From the NCBI GenBank assembly GCA_017423025.1, contig JAFPGC010000026.1:1-45977 (forward strand): a stretch of DNA of 45,977 bases, written 5' to 3'. This stretch comes from Bacteroidales bacterium (lineage in GTDB: Bacteria; Bacteroidota; Bacteroidia; Bacteroidales; UBA932). Positions 9,230 through 18,015 of this stretch are shown here, in pieces. Each line of letters opens with the position of its first letter. Positions within the stretch are counted from its first letter, which is position 1. Position numbers and translations under genes: made by a program. A model generated the notes under the pieces. That model had not been told where the DNA came from, made no database searches, and saw nothing but the letters and a program-made list of their open reading frames with translations.

Positions 9230-10450
9230 TTTACCATTATCTGATATAGCTTCGGCCAGGATGGAGATGGGGTTCTCCACTTTGTAGCCGGTGGACATTT
9301 CTATTTGCCATTTGCAGGTTTCGCAGTCGCAGGCCACCACGTCCGGGTTCACGGCGCGGATCTGGTCGAAAAGGGGCGCTCCTATGGCCTGGGAGTTGGC
9401 GTAATTCTCTTTCTTGAAGCCGTAGGTTCCGGCCATGCCGCAGCAGGTCTGCTCCAGGGGAGTGAACTCCACACCGGGAATCATCTGGAGGAGTCTCTGG
9501 GAGAAGATACCCCATCCCAGGCGCGCCATGTGGCAGGGCGTGTGGTAGGCGATGCGTTTGTGGAAATCGTTCCGGAAGGGGAGTGTGGCGCCCTGCTCCA
9601 GCTTTTCGCAGATGAAGCGGGTGGCCATGAGGACCGAGTCGCGGACGGCGGCGTTGTCCACCTCCAGCAGGGACGGATACTCGTCCCGGATGGTGAGCGT
9701 GCAGGTGGAGGAGGTGGTTACCACCTTGAGGCCGCTTTCCACGGCCTTGCCCAGGCTTTCCACATTGTGCAGGGCCTTCTTCCGGGCCTGGGCCGACTGG
9801 CCGTTCACAATGAGGGCGATGCCGCAGCACTGCTCCTTCTCCAGAAGCTGGACGCCTACGCCCATCGCATTGAGCACCTTCACCAGGTCCTTGCCCAGCT
9901 GAGGGTAGTTGTAATTGACATAGCAGCCGTGGTAATAGGCAACCTGTTCCGGGAAAGCCGCCTGCTCTTTCTTGCGGCGCTTGAGCCAGCCCTCGAAGCC
10001 TCTGGCGGAGTACTCCGGGAAAGTGCGGTGCCGGTCAATGCGCAGCGTGACATCCATGGCGGTACGGGTAAGCTGCTGGCGGGTGGCGAAGTTCACTATA
10101 GGAGCCACCGGGCGGGCCAGTTTGCCCATTACGTCCGTGCTGGCCAGCAGGTAGTCTCTCACCTTGGGCGGCGTGCGCTCATATCGGATGCGGGCCGATT
10201 GGATAAGATCGGCCACCTTTACCTCCGAGGGACAGTACACCTCGCAGCGCTTGCAGTTGAGGCAGTACTTGAGGGCTGCGTCAAAGAAGCCCGGGTCCCG
10301 CAGACGGAGGCGTTCCCCGTCCGGTCCGGCCTGCTTGGGGCCGGGATACAGCGGGTTCACCTGCATGACCGGGCAGTAGGCCGTGCAGATGGTGCATTTG
10401 GTGCACTCCTCGAAGTTATACTCACTCTGTGTATACTCCTGGTACTGCAT
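9224..10450 (-). CDS. glpC: anaerobic glycerol-3-phosphate dehydrogenase subunit C
   Basis: A 408-residue Fe-S subunit that links GlpAB to the membrane quinone pool. Two 4Fe-4S ferredoxin motifs are at Cys16/19/22/26 (CTKCTICTAYCPV) and Cys63/66/69/73 (CLNCKRCEVYCP). Two CCG domains follow (CCGIAL near residue 215 and CCGMAGTYGF near 341), as in GlpC and HdrB-type proteins. The first 29 nt overlap the end of glpB, which suggests translational coupling. Its stop codon lies inside the arm of repeat element B. Confidence 0.95.
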   Translation of the reverse strand: MQYQEYTQSEYNFEECTKCTICTAYCPVMQVNPLYPGPKQAGPDGERLRLRDPGFFDAALKYCLNCKRCEVYCPSEVKVADLIQSARIRYERTPPKVRDYLLASTDVMGKLARPVAPIVNFATRQQLTRTAMDVTLRIDRHRTFPEYSARGFEGWLKRRKKEQAAFPEQVAYYHGCYVNYNYPQLGKDLVKVLNAMGVGVQLLEKEQCCGIALIVNGQSAQARKKALHNVESLGKAVESGLKVVTTSSTCTLTIRDEYPSLLEVDNAAVRDSVLMATRFICEKLEQGATLPFRNDFHKRIAYHTPCHMARLGWGIFSQRLLQMIPGVEFTPLEQTCCGMAGTYGFKKENYANSQAIGAPLFDQIRAVNPDVVACDCETCKWQIEMSTGYKVENPISILAEAISDNGKD

Positions 10451-11573
10451 GAGGTTCGGTAATTAGGTTAGCTACCTTGAGGGCACTCCGGATGGCGAGG
10501 CCGGCTCCGCAGCCCAGTTCGGGATGGGTTTCTCCCAGGATGGAACCTATGACATAGAGGTTCTTGACGGGAACGCCTTTGCGGCTGGGGCGGAAGTCGG
10601 CGTCGGTCTTGACACCGAAGCCCATGTAAGGTTGGTGGTTAGTGAAGGAGGGATCGTACCAGGCGTTACGGTCCGTATTGTAGTCCATGTCCAGTTCGAA
10701 CAGGGGCTCGTATACTTTGAAAGGATTGCTGTCGAGGCCCTTGGAGAAGAAACCTCCGCTGGCCAGAATGAAGTTATCGGCCTCCAGGTAATGGCGGTCC
10801 AGATGCTTGGTTACCACATTCTGAACCGTATCCTCATAGACATGGGCGCCCGTAACGCGGTCTCCCATGAGATAGGTGCCGCCCAACACCTCGTAGCGCT
10901 TCTTGAGCAGCATCTGGGTGCGGATGCCGGGCACGGAGGGAGGCAGGGTGGCGGCAAAGACCACGCGGGCAGGGATGCCCTGGCGGATGCGCTCGGGAAT
11001 GGTGGCGTCGTTGAGGCCGAAGACCTGCGGCAGGATGACGGTGTCCTCGTCCTTGAGGAGCACGCGCACCTCCTGCACCACCTTGTCCCACACCTCGTCC
11101 ATCTTGCGGGCGATCTGCACGGCGCGCATCTGGTTGGGGCCCAGTTCCGGCTGGGCAAGGTCTCCCAGGTTGAGGAAGCGGATGCGGCATTCCATGCCCT
11201 GCTTCTCCAGTCCCTCGGCCAGGAAGGAGGAGAAGAAGTCGTGGTAGGCCATAAAGTTGATAATGAGCACCTTCCTTCCAAACTTCGGGCTGGGGAAGAG
11301 GCTCACGTCCTCCAGCGCCAGGGCCGATTCCTTGAAGGTGCCCATGGGCATGAGGCGTACGCCCGGCGAGTAGTGCAGCCGGATGCCGGCCTCGGAAAAG
11401 AGGGACTGAATCTCCGGGGTGGGTTCCTGGATGGATTCGAAGCAGCCGGAGAAGAAGTACAGGGCATTCTGTCCGGTACTTACGATGGCGGTGTTTTTCC
11501 CGGCCTTCTGCAGGCGGATGCCCGCGGTGAGGCCGGCCAGGCCGCCTCCAATTATGACAGTATCGTACCTCAT
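10422..11573 (-). CDS. glpB: anaerobic glycerol-3-phosphate dehydrogenase subunit B
   Basis: A 383-residue flavoprotein of the GlpB type. The N-terminal dinucleotide-binding motif is VIIGGGLAGLTAG (residues 6-18), followed by a basic loop. A second conserved block near the C-terminus (YVIGSILGETHPELGCGAGLA) closes the FAD site. In E. coli GlpB pairs with GlpA to oxidise G3P and passes electrons to GlpC. The ATG overlaps the glpA stop by 4 nt and the 3' end overlaps glpC by 29 nt, giving a tightly packed glpABC operon. Confidence 0.95.
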   Translation of the reverse strand: MRYDTVIIGGGLAGLTAGIRLQKAGKNTAIVSTGQNALYFFSGCFESIQEPTPEIQSLFSEAGIRLHYSPGVRLMPMGTFKESALALEDVSLFPSPKFGRKVLIINFMAYHDFFSSFLAEGLEKQGMECRIRFLNLGDLAQPELGPNQMRAVQIARKMDEVWDKVVQEVRVLLKDEDTVILPQVFGLNDATIPERIRQGIPARVVFAATLPPSVPGIRTQMLLKKRYEVLGGTYLMGDRVTGAHVYEDTVQNVVTKHLDRHYLEADNFILASGGFFSKGLDSNPFKVYEPLFELDMDYNTDRNAWYDPSFTNHQPYMGFGVKTDADFRPSRKGVPVKNLYVIGSILGETHPELGCGAGLAIRSALKVANLITEPHAVPGVYTE

Positions 11574-13165
11574 ATGCCCAGCACGTGTTTATAAACCCAT
11601 TGTGTATATTCGGCCTCGCGGAGGGTTTCTCCCCAGCCGATGGGGAAGTTGCCCTTCCAGCGCTCCTGGAGGAAGGAGTCGATGTCTTCCCTTTCTTTCT
11701 CTATGCAGCCGTGGGCCTTGGCCAGGAGGCCGGCGGCACGGCAGGCGCAGAACTCACCCTGGCAGGTGCCCATGCCCACGCGGGTGCGGCGGCGAAGGTC
11801 CGTGAGGGTGCTGGCTTCCAGGCGTTCGATAGCCAAATTGATCTCACCCATGGAAACCTGCTCGCACTCGCAGATGAGGGCTTCGTCGCGATGGTCCGTA
11901 CTGCGCATGCGGGAAACGCGGGTGCCCATGCGGGAGGCAGCCACTTTCTGGGCCGTGGTGGGATTCTCCCAAATCTTCTTGGCCACTTCCTCGTAGGAAC
12001 CCTCTTCCGAGCCTGGAAGGGGAGTGGTGGCGGTTTCGCAGGCTTTGTCCACGCCCAGCTTCTTGCACACCAGGTCGGTGGCCATTTCGGCCATCAGGCG
12101 GTAACTGGTGAGCTTGCCGCCGGTGATGGTGATGAGCCCCTTGACCCCGTCGCGGACCTCGTGGTCCAGGCAGACGATGCCGCGGGAGATGTTGCGGCCC
12201 GAAGGGTCGTCATCGGCACTTACAAGCGGGCGTACGCCGGCATAGGCGCGGAGGATGCGGGTGGATGCGAGCCTCGGGGCCAGTTTCATGCCTTCCGTGA
12301 TGAGGAGGGTGACCTCGTCGGGTGTGACGGCCACATTGCGGCACTCTTCCAGCGGGATGCGGGAAGAGGTGGTACCCACGATGCAGACGGTGTCTCCGGG
12401 AACCAGAATATCGGCATTGGAGGGCTTGCGGCAGCGGTTGATGACCATGTTGTTCACGCGGTGGGCGAAGATGAGGAGGGAGCCCTTGGCGGGGAACATG
12501 CCCACCTTGACCCCGGCTATCTGGGCTAGTTCCTGACCCCAGACGCCGCCGGCATTCACTACGATGGGGGCGTAGAATTCCACATCTTCCCCGGTATTGC
12601 GGTTGTGGGTGCGGATGCCCTTGACGGTGTCTCCTTCCCTGATGATGCCCGTCACTTCCGTCTGCAGGCGCACCTGGCCGCCGTGAAGTTTGGCGTCCAG
12701 CATGTTGGCGGCGCAAAGGCGGAAGGGATCTACGCTGCAGTCCGGCACGCGCACGGCGCCTATGATGTCCGGATTCACGGACGGCTCCAGGCGGCGGGCC
12801 AGGTCCGGGTCGATGATATCGGCCCTGATACCGGCGTTTCGGCAGGCCTGGACGAAGGTTTTCTGGTAATCCAGGTCGTCTTCGGGAAGGGTTACGAAGA
12901 GGCCGTCGTTCTCGTCAATGCAGTGGGCGGCGACCCGGCGCAGGATCATATTTTCCCGGATGCATTCGGCGGCCGATTCGGGGTCGTTCACGGCGTAGCG
13001 CGCGCCGGAGTGCAGCAGGCCGTGGTTGCGGCCCGTGGCTCCGGTGGCGATGTCCGAGCGGTCTACCAAGAGCGTGCGGAGGCCGCGCATGGCGCAGTCC
13101 CTTTGCGTTCCGGCTCCCGTAATGCCGCCGCCGATGATTATTACATCAAATTCGTTTGCTTTCAT
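11570..13165 (-). CDS. glpA: anaerobic glycerol-3-phosphate dehydrogenase subunit A
   Basis: A 531-residue FAD-dependent dehydrogenase oxidising G3P to dihydroxyacetone phosphate. The N-terminal FAD motif is VIIIGGGITGAGTQRDCAMRG, and ATGATGRNHGLLHSGARYA is the GlpA/GlpD signature. The C-terminal 100 residues carry a BFD-like [2Fe-2S] domain (CECEQ near residue 426, then GTCQGEFCAC near 464), as in E. coli GlpA (542 residues). It starts 7 nt after the stop of the M23 peptidase gene and is probably transcribed from that gene's promoter. In an anaerobe the electrons would go through GlpC to menaquinone. Confidence 0.95.
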   Translation of the reverse strand: MKANEFDVIIIGGGITGAGTQRDCAMRGLRTLLVDRSDIATGATGRNHGLLHSGARYAVNDPESAAECIRENMILRRVAAHCIDENDGLFVTLPEDDLDYQKTFVQACRNAGIRADIIDPDLARRLEPSVNPDIIGAVRVPDCSVDPFRLCAANMLDAKLHGGQVRLQTEVTGIIREGDTVKGIRTHNRNTGEDVEFYAPIVVNAGGVWGQELAQIAGVKVGMFPAKGSLLIFAHRVNNMVINRCRKPSNADILVPGDTVCIVGTTSSRIPLEECRNVAVTPDEVTLLITEGMKLAPRLASTRILRAYAGVRPLVSADDDPSGRNISRGIVCLDHEVRDGVKGLITITGGKLTSYRLMAEMATDLVCKKLGVDKACETATTPLPGSEEGSYEEVAKKIWENPTTAQKVAASRMGTRVSRMRSTDHRDEALICECEQVSMGEINLAIERLEASTLTDLRRRTRVGMGTCQGEFCACRAAGLLAKAHGCIEKEREDIDSFLQERWKGNFPIGWGETLREAEYTQWVYKHVLGI

Positions 13166-13171
13166 TCAAGA

Positions 13172-14398
13172 CTATTTACTACTGACTAACAGGGAATCCA
13201 GCCGCTGGGAGCGCACGCGGTACGCGGAATCCAAGGAGGGCTTGAATTCTTCGCGGATAGGGTCTCCCGAAGGCGATTCCATTTTGAGCGGGTTGATGGG
13301 CGTACCGTTTTTCCACACCCGGAAGTCCAGGTGGGGGCCGGTGGCCGTGCCCGTCATGCCTACATAGCCGATGACCTGGCCCTGGTGCACGCGGTCTCCC
13401 ACTTTGAGGCCGGCGGCGTATTTGGACAGGTGGAGGTAGGCAGTGGTATATACAGAGTTGTGGCGGATTTTGACGGTGTTGCCACCGCCGCCGCCCCAGC
13501 CTTTGCTGATGACGGTGCCGTCTCCGATACTCATCACCGGCGTGCCGGTGGGAGCCGCATAGTCTACCCCGGTGTGGGGGCGGACTGTCCCGTGAACGGG
13601 ATGAAGACGGTGATAGGAGAAGCCGGAAGAGATGCGGGAGAACTTGAGCGGGGCCTTGAGGAAGGCCTTGCGCATGCTTTCACCCTTCTCGTTCCAGTAT
13701 TTGTTGCCATTGTCGTGCTGATCCAGATAAAGGGCGGGATATTCCTTGCCGTCGCGGCTGAATACCGCGTAGGGAACGTCTACAATGCGGAAAACTTCGC
13801 CTTCGCAGACGTCCTGGTTGTACAGCACGCGGAAACGGTCCCCTTCCTGAAGGCCGAAGAAGTCCACCGTCCAGGCGTAGATATCGGCCAGTTCCACTAT
13901 GATCAGGGGAGAGGCGCCGGCGTCCAGCATGTCGTTCCAGAGCGAAGTGTGGATGGTGATATCGGCCACCTTTTCCTGCCTTTCCACGGGTTTGTCGTAG
14001 GTCCAGGCGGCGAGGCTGTCCCGGCACTGGAAGACGATGCTGCGCACGCGATTGTCCTGGTAAACCAGGTACTTCAGCTTGGTGGAATCCGAATAATACG
14101 CCTGCCAGGAATTGCCCGCGCGGAAACGGCGGACGTCGAAGATGCCTTCTGAGGCGTGGATGAGCTGGTAAGTTTCGTCGCCGGAGAGGCCCAGGCTGCC
14201 CATCAGACCCGAGAAAGTGGCTCCCGCCGCCACGGTTCCGTCCACGCGCCGGAAGGAATCCGTGCAGAAACCCAGGGGATACACAGTGTCATTTACCATA
14301 TCCTCGGGTTCGGGAGTGGAAACGCCCCGCCGCTGTCCCCAGTTGCAGGAAAGGGTGAGGACAAGCAGAAGCGCTATGGCGGCAATGTTTCTTTTCAT
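13172..14398 (-). CDS. M23-family peptidase lipoprotein with an altered HxH motif
   Basis: A 408-residue protein with a lipoprotein signal ending LTLSC (Cys18). Residues 40-245 form an N-terminal region of the kind found in MepM/Csd-like endopeptidases. The C-terminal LytM domain has HxxxD (His275, Asp279, in RPHTGVDY) and His323 (AYLHLS). The last motif, normally HxH, reads HLD (His356-Leu-Asp358, in GPHLDFRVWKNG), so one of the usual zinc ligands is Asp. Activity may be altered or lost. It heads the minus-strand run that continues into glpABC, an odd partner for glycerol genes. A TATATTTG box sits 8 nt before its start codon. Confidence 0.85.
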   Translation of the reverse strand: MKRNIAAIALLLVLTLSCNWGQRRGVSTPEPEDMVNDTVYPLGFCTDSFRRVDGTVAAGATFSGLMGSLGLSGDETYQLIHASEGIFDVRRFRAGNSWQAYYSDSTKLKYLVYQDNRVRSIVFQCRDSLAAWTYDKPVERQEKVADITIHTSLWNDMLDAGASPLIIVELADIYAWTVDFFGLQEGDRFRVLYNQDVCEGEVFRIVDVPYAVFSRDGKEYPALYLDQHDNGNKYWNEKGESMRKAFLKAPLKFSRISSGFSYHRLHPVHGTVRPHTGVDYAAPTGTPVMSIGDGTVISKGWGGGGGNTVKIRHNSVYTTAYLHLSKYAAGLKVGDRVHQGQVIGYVGMTGTATGPHLDFRVWKNGTPINPLKMESPSGDPIREEFKPSLDSAYRVRSQRLDSLLVSSK

Positions 14399-14406
14399 TT
14401 AACTTA

Positions 14407-14438
14407 CAAATATAGTCATATTTAGGGGAATGGAGAAA
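14407..14438 (-). promoter_or_regulatory. promoter for the M23-glpABC-glpT run
   Basis: On the minus strand, TATATTTG (14414-14407) is preceded by TTTC (14438-14435) after a 20-nt spacer. This is a near-consensus Bacteroidetes promoter. Only 8 nt separate the -7 box from the ATG at 14398, so the transcript should be leaderless or nearly so. The gap to the divergent hypB shows no equally clear plus-strand box. Confidence 0.65.
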
Positions 14439-14508
14439 TATTTCGCTTTTCGGGGATTTTTTAGTAAATTGCACAAATTAAAAAAAACACTAAAACCATT
14501 AACCGCCT

Positions 14509-15183
14509 ATGGAAGACGGCGTTAAAGTCATTGAGATAAAGAAGAGTATCTTCGAAGACAATGAAAAAGAGGCCGATGCCCTCCGCGCAGAACTCAAGCG
14601 CAAGGGCGTGTATCTGCTTAATCTGATGTCATCCCCCGGCAGCGGAAAAACCACCACCCTCATCCGGCTCGTCAACCTCATCAAGGACCAGGTGCGCGTG
14701 GCGGTGATGGAGGCCGATATCGACAGCGACGTGGATGCCGTCAAAATCAAGGAAGCCACCGGCATCCCCTCCATCCAGCTCCATACCGGAGGCATGTGCC
14801 ACCTGGACGCCGAAATGACGCGCCAGGGGCTGGACAATGTGGCCCTGGACGGCCTGGACCTGGTTATCCTGGAAAACGTTGGCAACCTGGTATGCCCGGC
14901 GGAGTTCGATACCGGATCGGCCCAGAATGCCATGATCCTGTCCGTGCCCGAGGGACACGACAAGCCCCTCAAGTACCCTCTTATGTTCTCCATCTGCAAC
15001 CTGGTGGTTATTAACAAGATGGACGTGATGCCGTACTTTGACTTCGACCTGGATAAGTGCAAGGAATATATCCACATGCGCAATCCCAAGGCCACCGTCA
15101 TTCCCATCTGCGCCAAAACCGGAGAAGGCGTGGATGAACTGGCCCAATGGCTTCTCAATGAAATTAAAAACTGGAAAAACTGA
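14509..15183 (+). CDS. hypB: nickel-insertion GTPase HypB
   Basis: A 224-residue G3E-family GTPase. The P-loop is SSPGSGKTT (41-49). The metal-binding pair is Cys97-His98 in GGMCHLDAEM, with the conserved ENVGNLVCP block following, and NKMD (169-172) is the G4 motif. It lacks the N-terminal CxxCGC and His-rich tail of some HypB proteins. HypB normally works with HypA to put nickel into [NiFe] hydrogenases (or urease). Here it opens an [FeFe]-hydrogenase cluster, and no nickel enzyme is encoded in the window. The next gene starts 6 nt later, so they are co-transcribed. Confidence 0.93.
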   Translation: MEDGVKVIEIKKSIFEDNEKEADALRAELKRKGVYLLNLMSSPGSGKTTTLIRLVNLIKDQVRVAVMEADIDSDVDAVKIKEATGIPSIQLHTGGMCHLDAEMTRQGLDNVALDGLDLVILENVGNLVCPAEFDTGSAQNAMILSVPEGHDKPLKYPLMFSICNLVVINKMDVMPYFDFDLDKCKEYIHMRNPKATVIPICAKTGEGVDELAQWLLNEIKNWKN

Positions 15184-15189
15184 CCGCAT

Positions 15190-18015
15190 ATGCCTGAAAT
15201 GTCCACCAAATTTGTTCCCAAGCATAAAGGGGACAAGAATCCCAATCCCAAGCTTCTGAAATTCGTCCGCCACGTCACGGACCGCGTGCCCGGCAAGATT
15301 AAGATGGATACCGACGCCCCGGAATACTGGGGCCTGGCCTGCATCTTCGAGGACGAAATGGATGCCGTAACGCGCGAGGCCTCCCTGGACCTTCTGCTGG
15401 ACATGCTGCCCGGCAATTTCTTCAAGGTGAGGGAGCACCATTCCTATCAGGAACTGCACGAGTGGAACGCCAAGAAGCATTATACCCCGGATGACAAGAG
15501 CTTTGACGATCTTCTGGATAAGCTGGCCTGGTTCGGCATGCTGGAATACGACTATGGTGACAAGTACACCAAGGAAGGTCCGGTTCCCGGTGCATCCTTC
15601 GAGCGCGAGGCCCGCATTTATTGGGTGCCCATGTTCGTTCCCGGCAGTGCCGAGTACACCAACATGAACGTGGAACTCATGGACAAGCATCCGGAACTGG
15701 CCATGTTCTTCGAGCGTATGACGTTCCTGCCACTGGAGAAGATTACGCCCATGGTCCCTATGGGTGGCAGCGGCATCGGCATGCACGTGATTCCCGTGGA
15801 GAAAGCCATCTCCATGGAGAACGAATCCATTGACATAGAGCATATTTCCTACTGGCTCAAACGCTACGAGGGCCATCTGGGCGTGGGCATCTGCAGCTGC
15901 CGCTACGGCCGCAAGAAGCTGGACGAAGGCTGCGCCGACGACTACCGCGACTGGTGCATCGGAGTGGGCGATATGGCCGATTATCTGGCCGAGACCGGCC
16001 GCGGCCACTACATCACCTACGACGAGGCCATGGCCATCCTCAAGAAGGCCGAGGACCACGGATTCGTGCATCAGGTGACCAATATCGACGGCGAGGGCAA
16101 GATCTTCGCCATCTGCAACTGCAACGTGAAGATTTGCAACGCACTGCGAACCTCGCAGCTCTTCAACACGCCCAATATGAGCCGCAGTGCCTATGTGGCC
16201 GAGGTGGATCCGAAGAACTGCGTGGCATGCGGCCGATGCGTGGAGTACTGCCCCGCCGGAGCCGTGAAGCTGGGCCAGAAACTCTGCACCCAGCACGGCC
16301 CTCAGCAATATCCCAAGCAGGAGCTGCCGGATGCATCGGCCTGGGGTCCTCACAAGTGGAACGAGGATTACCGGGACCGCAACCGCATCAACTGCTACCC
16401 CACGGGCACTTCGCCGTGCAAGACGGCCTGCCCGGCCCACATTGCCGTTCAGGGCTATCTGAAGAAGGCAGCCGAGGGGAAATACACCGAGGCCCTGGAG
16501 CTCATCAAACGGGAGAATCCGCTGCCCGCCGTCTGTGGCCGCGTATGTAACCGCCGCTGCGAGGACGCCTGCACCCGCGGCACCATAGACCGCGCGGTGG
16601 CCATCGACGCCGTGAAGAAATTCATAGCCGAGCAGGACCTCAAGGCCGAAACCCGCTTTGTGCCGGAGGTGAACATCTGCTCCAACGTCCAGGACCGCTG
16701 GGAAGAGAAGATCGCCATCATCGGCGGCGGCCCGGCCGGCCTGTCCTGCGCCTACTACCTGGCCACCATGGGTTACAAGCCCACCCTTTTCGAGCGCAAT
16801 CCGGAACCCGGCGGAATGCTCCGCTACGGCATTCCTTCCTACAAACTGGGCAAGGACGTCCTGAAGGCCGAGATTGATATCATGAAAGAGATTGGCGTGG
16901 ACATCAAGTGTGGCGTGGAAGTGGGTAAGGATGTTACCATTGCCAGCCTGAGGGAAGAAGGTTATAAGGGCTTCTATGTGGCCATCGGCTGCCAGGGCGG
17001 AAGACTGCCCGGCATCCCCGGAGAAACGCTCCCCGGGACCACTACGGCCATTGATTTCCTGCACAAGGCCAACTGCGGAGACGTCAAGGTTTCCGGTAAG
17101 GTGGTGGTGGTTGGCGGCGGCAACGTAGCCATCGACGCCGCCCGTGTGGCCAAGCGCAGCGGCGCTTCCGAAGTCACCATGCTGTCCCTGGAAACCGAGG
17201 ACATCATGCCTGCCTCCCTGGAAGAGCGCGCCGAAGCCCGCGAGGACGGAGTGGTCCTGAATCCCGGCTGGGGCCCGAAGGAAGTGCTGGGCGAGGACAA
17301 GGTCAAGGGCATCGTCTTCAAGAAATGCACCTCCGTCTTCAACGCAGAGCACAAGTTCGCCCCGGAATACGACGAGAACGAGCTCATCACCCTCGAGGCC
17401 GATCTGGTCATCTTCGCCATCGGCCAGACGGTCCTCCTCAAAGACCTTCTCAAGGACACAAAGGTGGAATTCTTCCGCGGAGTATATCCTGTGGCCGATA
17501 AATTAACGTATCAGACGGCCGAGCCGGACATCTTCGTGGGAGGCGACGTCTTCACGGGACCCAAGTTTGCCATCGACGCCATCGCAGCCGGCAAGGAGGC
17601 CGCGGAGAGCCTGCACCGCTTCGTGCAGCACGGACATATGACCATCGGCCGCAACAGGAGAGACTTCATCGAGCTCAACAAGCAGGATATCCTGGTTGAG
17701 TCTTATGATAACGGATCCCGTCAGGATCCGGGAGTCGTGCCGGTGAAAAACGCCTTCCAGGAGTATCAGGGCACGCTGACGGAAGAGCAGGTGCGCAAGG
17801 AGACGGCCCGTTGCCTCTCCTGCGGAGCCTCCGTGGTGGACGAAAACCGCTGCATAGGCTGCGGTGTCTGTACCACCAAGTGCGGCTTCGACGCCATCCA
17901 CCTGCACCGAGTCCATCCGGAAGCCTCTGTAATGCGCACATCCGAAGACAAGTTCTCCGGAATCCTGCCCTACATGGTTAAACGTACAGGTAAAATATTG
18001 TTTAAGAAGAAATAA
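15190..18015 (+). CDS. 941-residue Fe-S / GltD-like flavin oxidoreductase fusion protein
   Basis: A large soluble redox protein with at least four parts. (1) Residues 1 to about 330, with a Cys-rich site made of Cys235/237/248/256 and Cys309/311/316 (ICSC...CNCNVKIC). (2) A ferredoxin-like 4Fe-4S motif at Cys344/347/350/354 (CVACGRCVEYC). (3) A GltD/NfnB-like module: N-terminal Fe-S cysteines (Cys410, 414, 449, 453, 457), FAD motif IIGGGPAGLSC near 512-522, second nucleotide motif VVGGGNVAIDAARVAKRSG near 640-658. (4) A C-terminal ferredoxin motif with Cys875/878 and CIGCGVCTTKC near 888-898. NAD(P)H oxidation or reduction coupled to ferredoxin is the natural reading. Its place between hypB and hypA, upstream of hydBAC, suggests a hydrogenase partner subunit. 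Confidence 0.85.
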   Translation: MPEMSTKFVPKHKGDKNPNPKLLKFVRHVTDRVPGKIKMDTDAPEYWGLACIFEDEMDAVTREASLDLLLDMLPGNFFKVREHHSYQELHEWNAKKHYTPDDKSFDDLLDKLAWFGMLEYDYGDKYTKEGPVPGASFEREARIYWVPMFVPGSAEYTNMNVELMDKHPELAMFFERMTFLPLEKITPMVPMGGSGIGMHVIPVEKAISMENESIDIEHISYWLKRYEGHLGVGICSCRYGRKKLDEGCADDYRDWCIGVGDMADYLAETGRGHYITYDEAMAILKKAEDHGFVHQVTNIDGEGKIFAICNCNVKICNALRTSQLFNTPNMSRSAYVAEVDPKNCVACGRCVEYCPAGAVKLGQKLCTQHGPQQYPKQELPDASAWGPHKWNEDYRDRNRINCYPTGTSPCKTACPAHIAVQGYLKKAAEGKYTEALELIKRENPLPAVCGRVCNRRCEDACTRGTIDRAVAIDAVKKFIAEQDLKAETRFVPEVNICSNVQDRWEEKIAIIGGGPAGLSCAYYLATMGYKPTLFERNPEPGGMLRYGIPSYKLGKDVLKAEIDIMKEIGVDIKCGVEVGKDVTIASLREEGYKGFYVAIGCQGGRLPGIPGETLPGTTTAIDFLHKANCGDVKVSGKVVVVGGGNVAIDAARVAKRSGASEVTMLSLETEDIMPASLEERAEAREDGVVLNPGWGPKEVLGEDKVKGIVFKKCTSVFNAEHKFAPEYDENELITLEADLVIFAIGQTVLLKDLLKDTKVEFFRGVYPVADKLTYQTAEPDIFVGGDVFTGPKFAIDAIAAGKEAAESLHRFVQHGHMTIGRNRRDFIELNKQDILVESYDNGSRQDPGVVPVKNAFQEYQGTLTEEQVRKETARCLSCGASVVDENRCIGCGVCTTKCGFDAIHLHRVHPEASVMRTSEDKFSGILPYMVKRTGKILFKKK

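Noticed and set aside
14629-17352. Very long minus-strand open frame (907 codons) opposite hypB and the fusion gene
   Set aside because: It is the mirror of high-GC codon-biased genes, has no family motif, and would overlap clear coding sequence.
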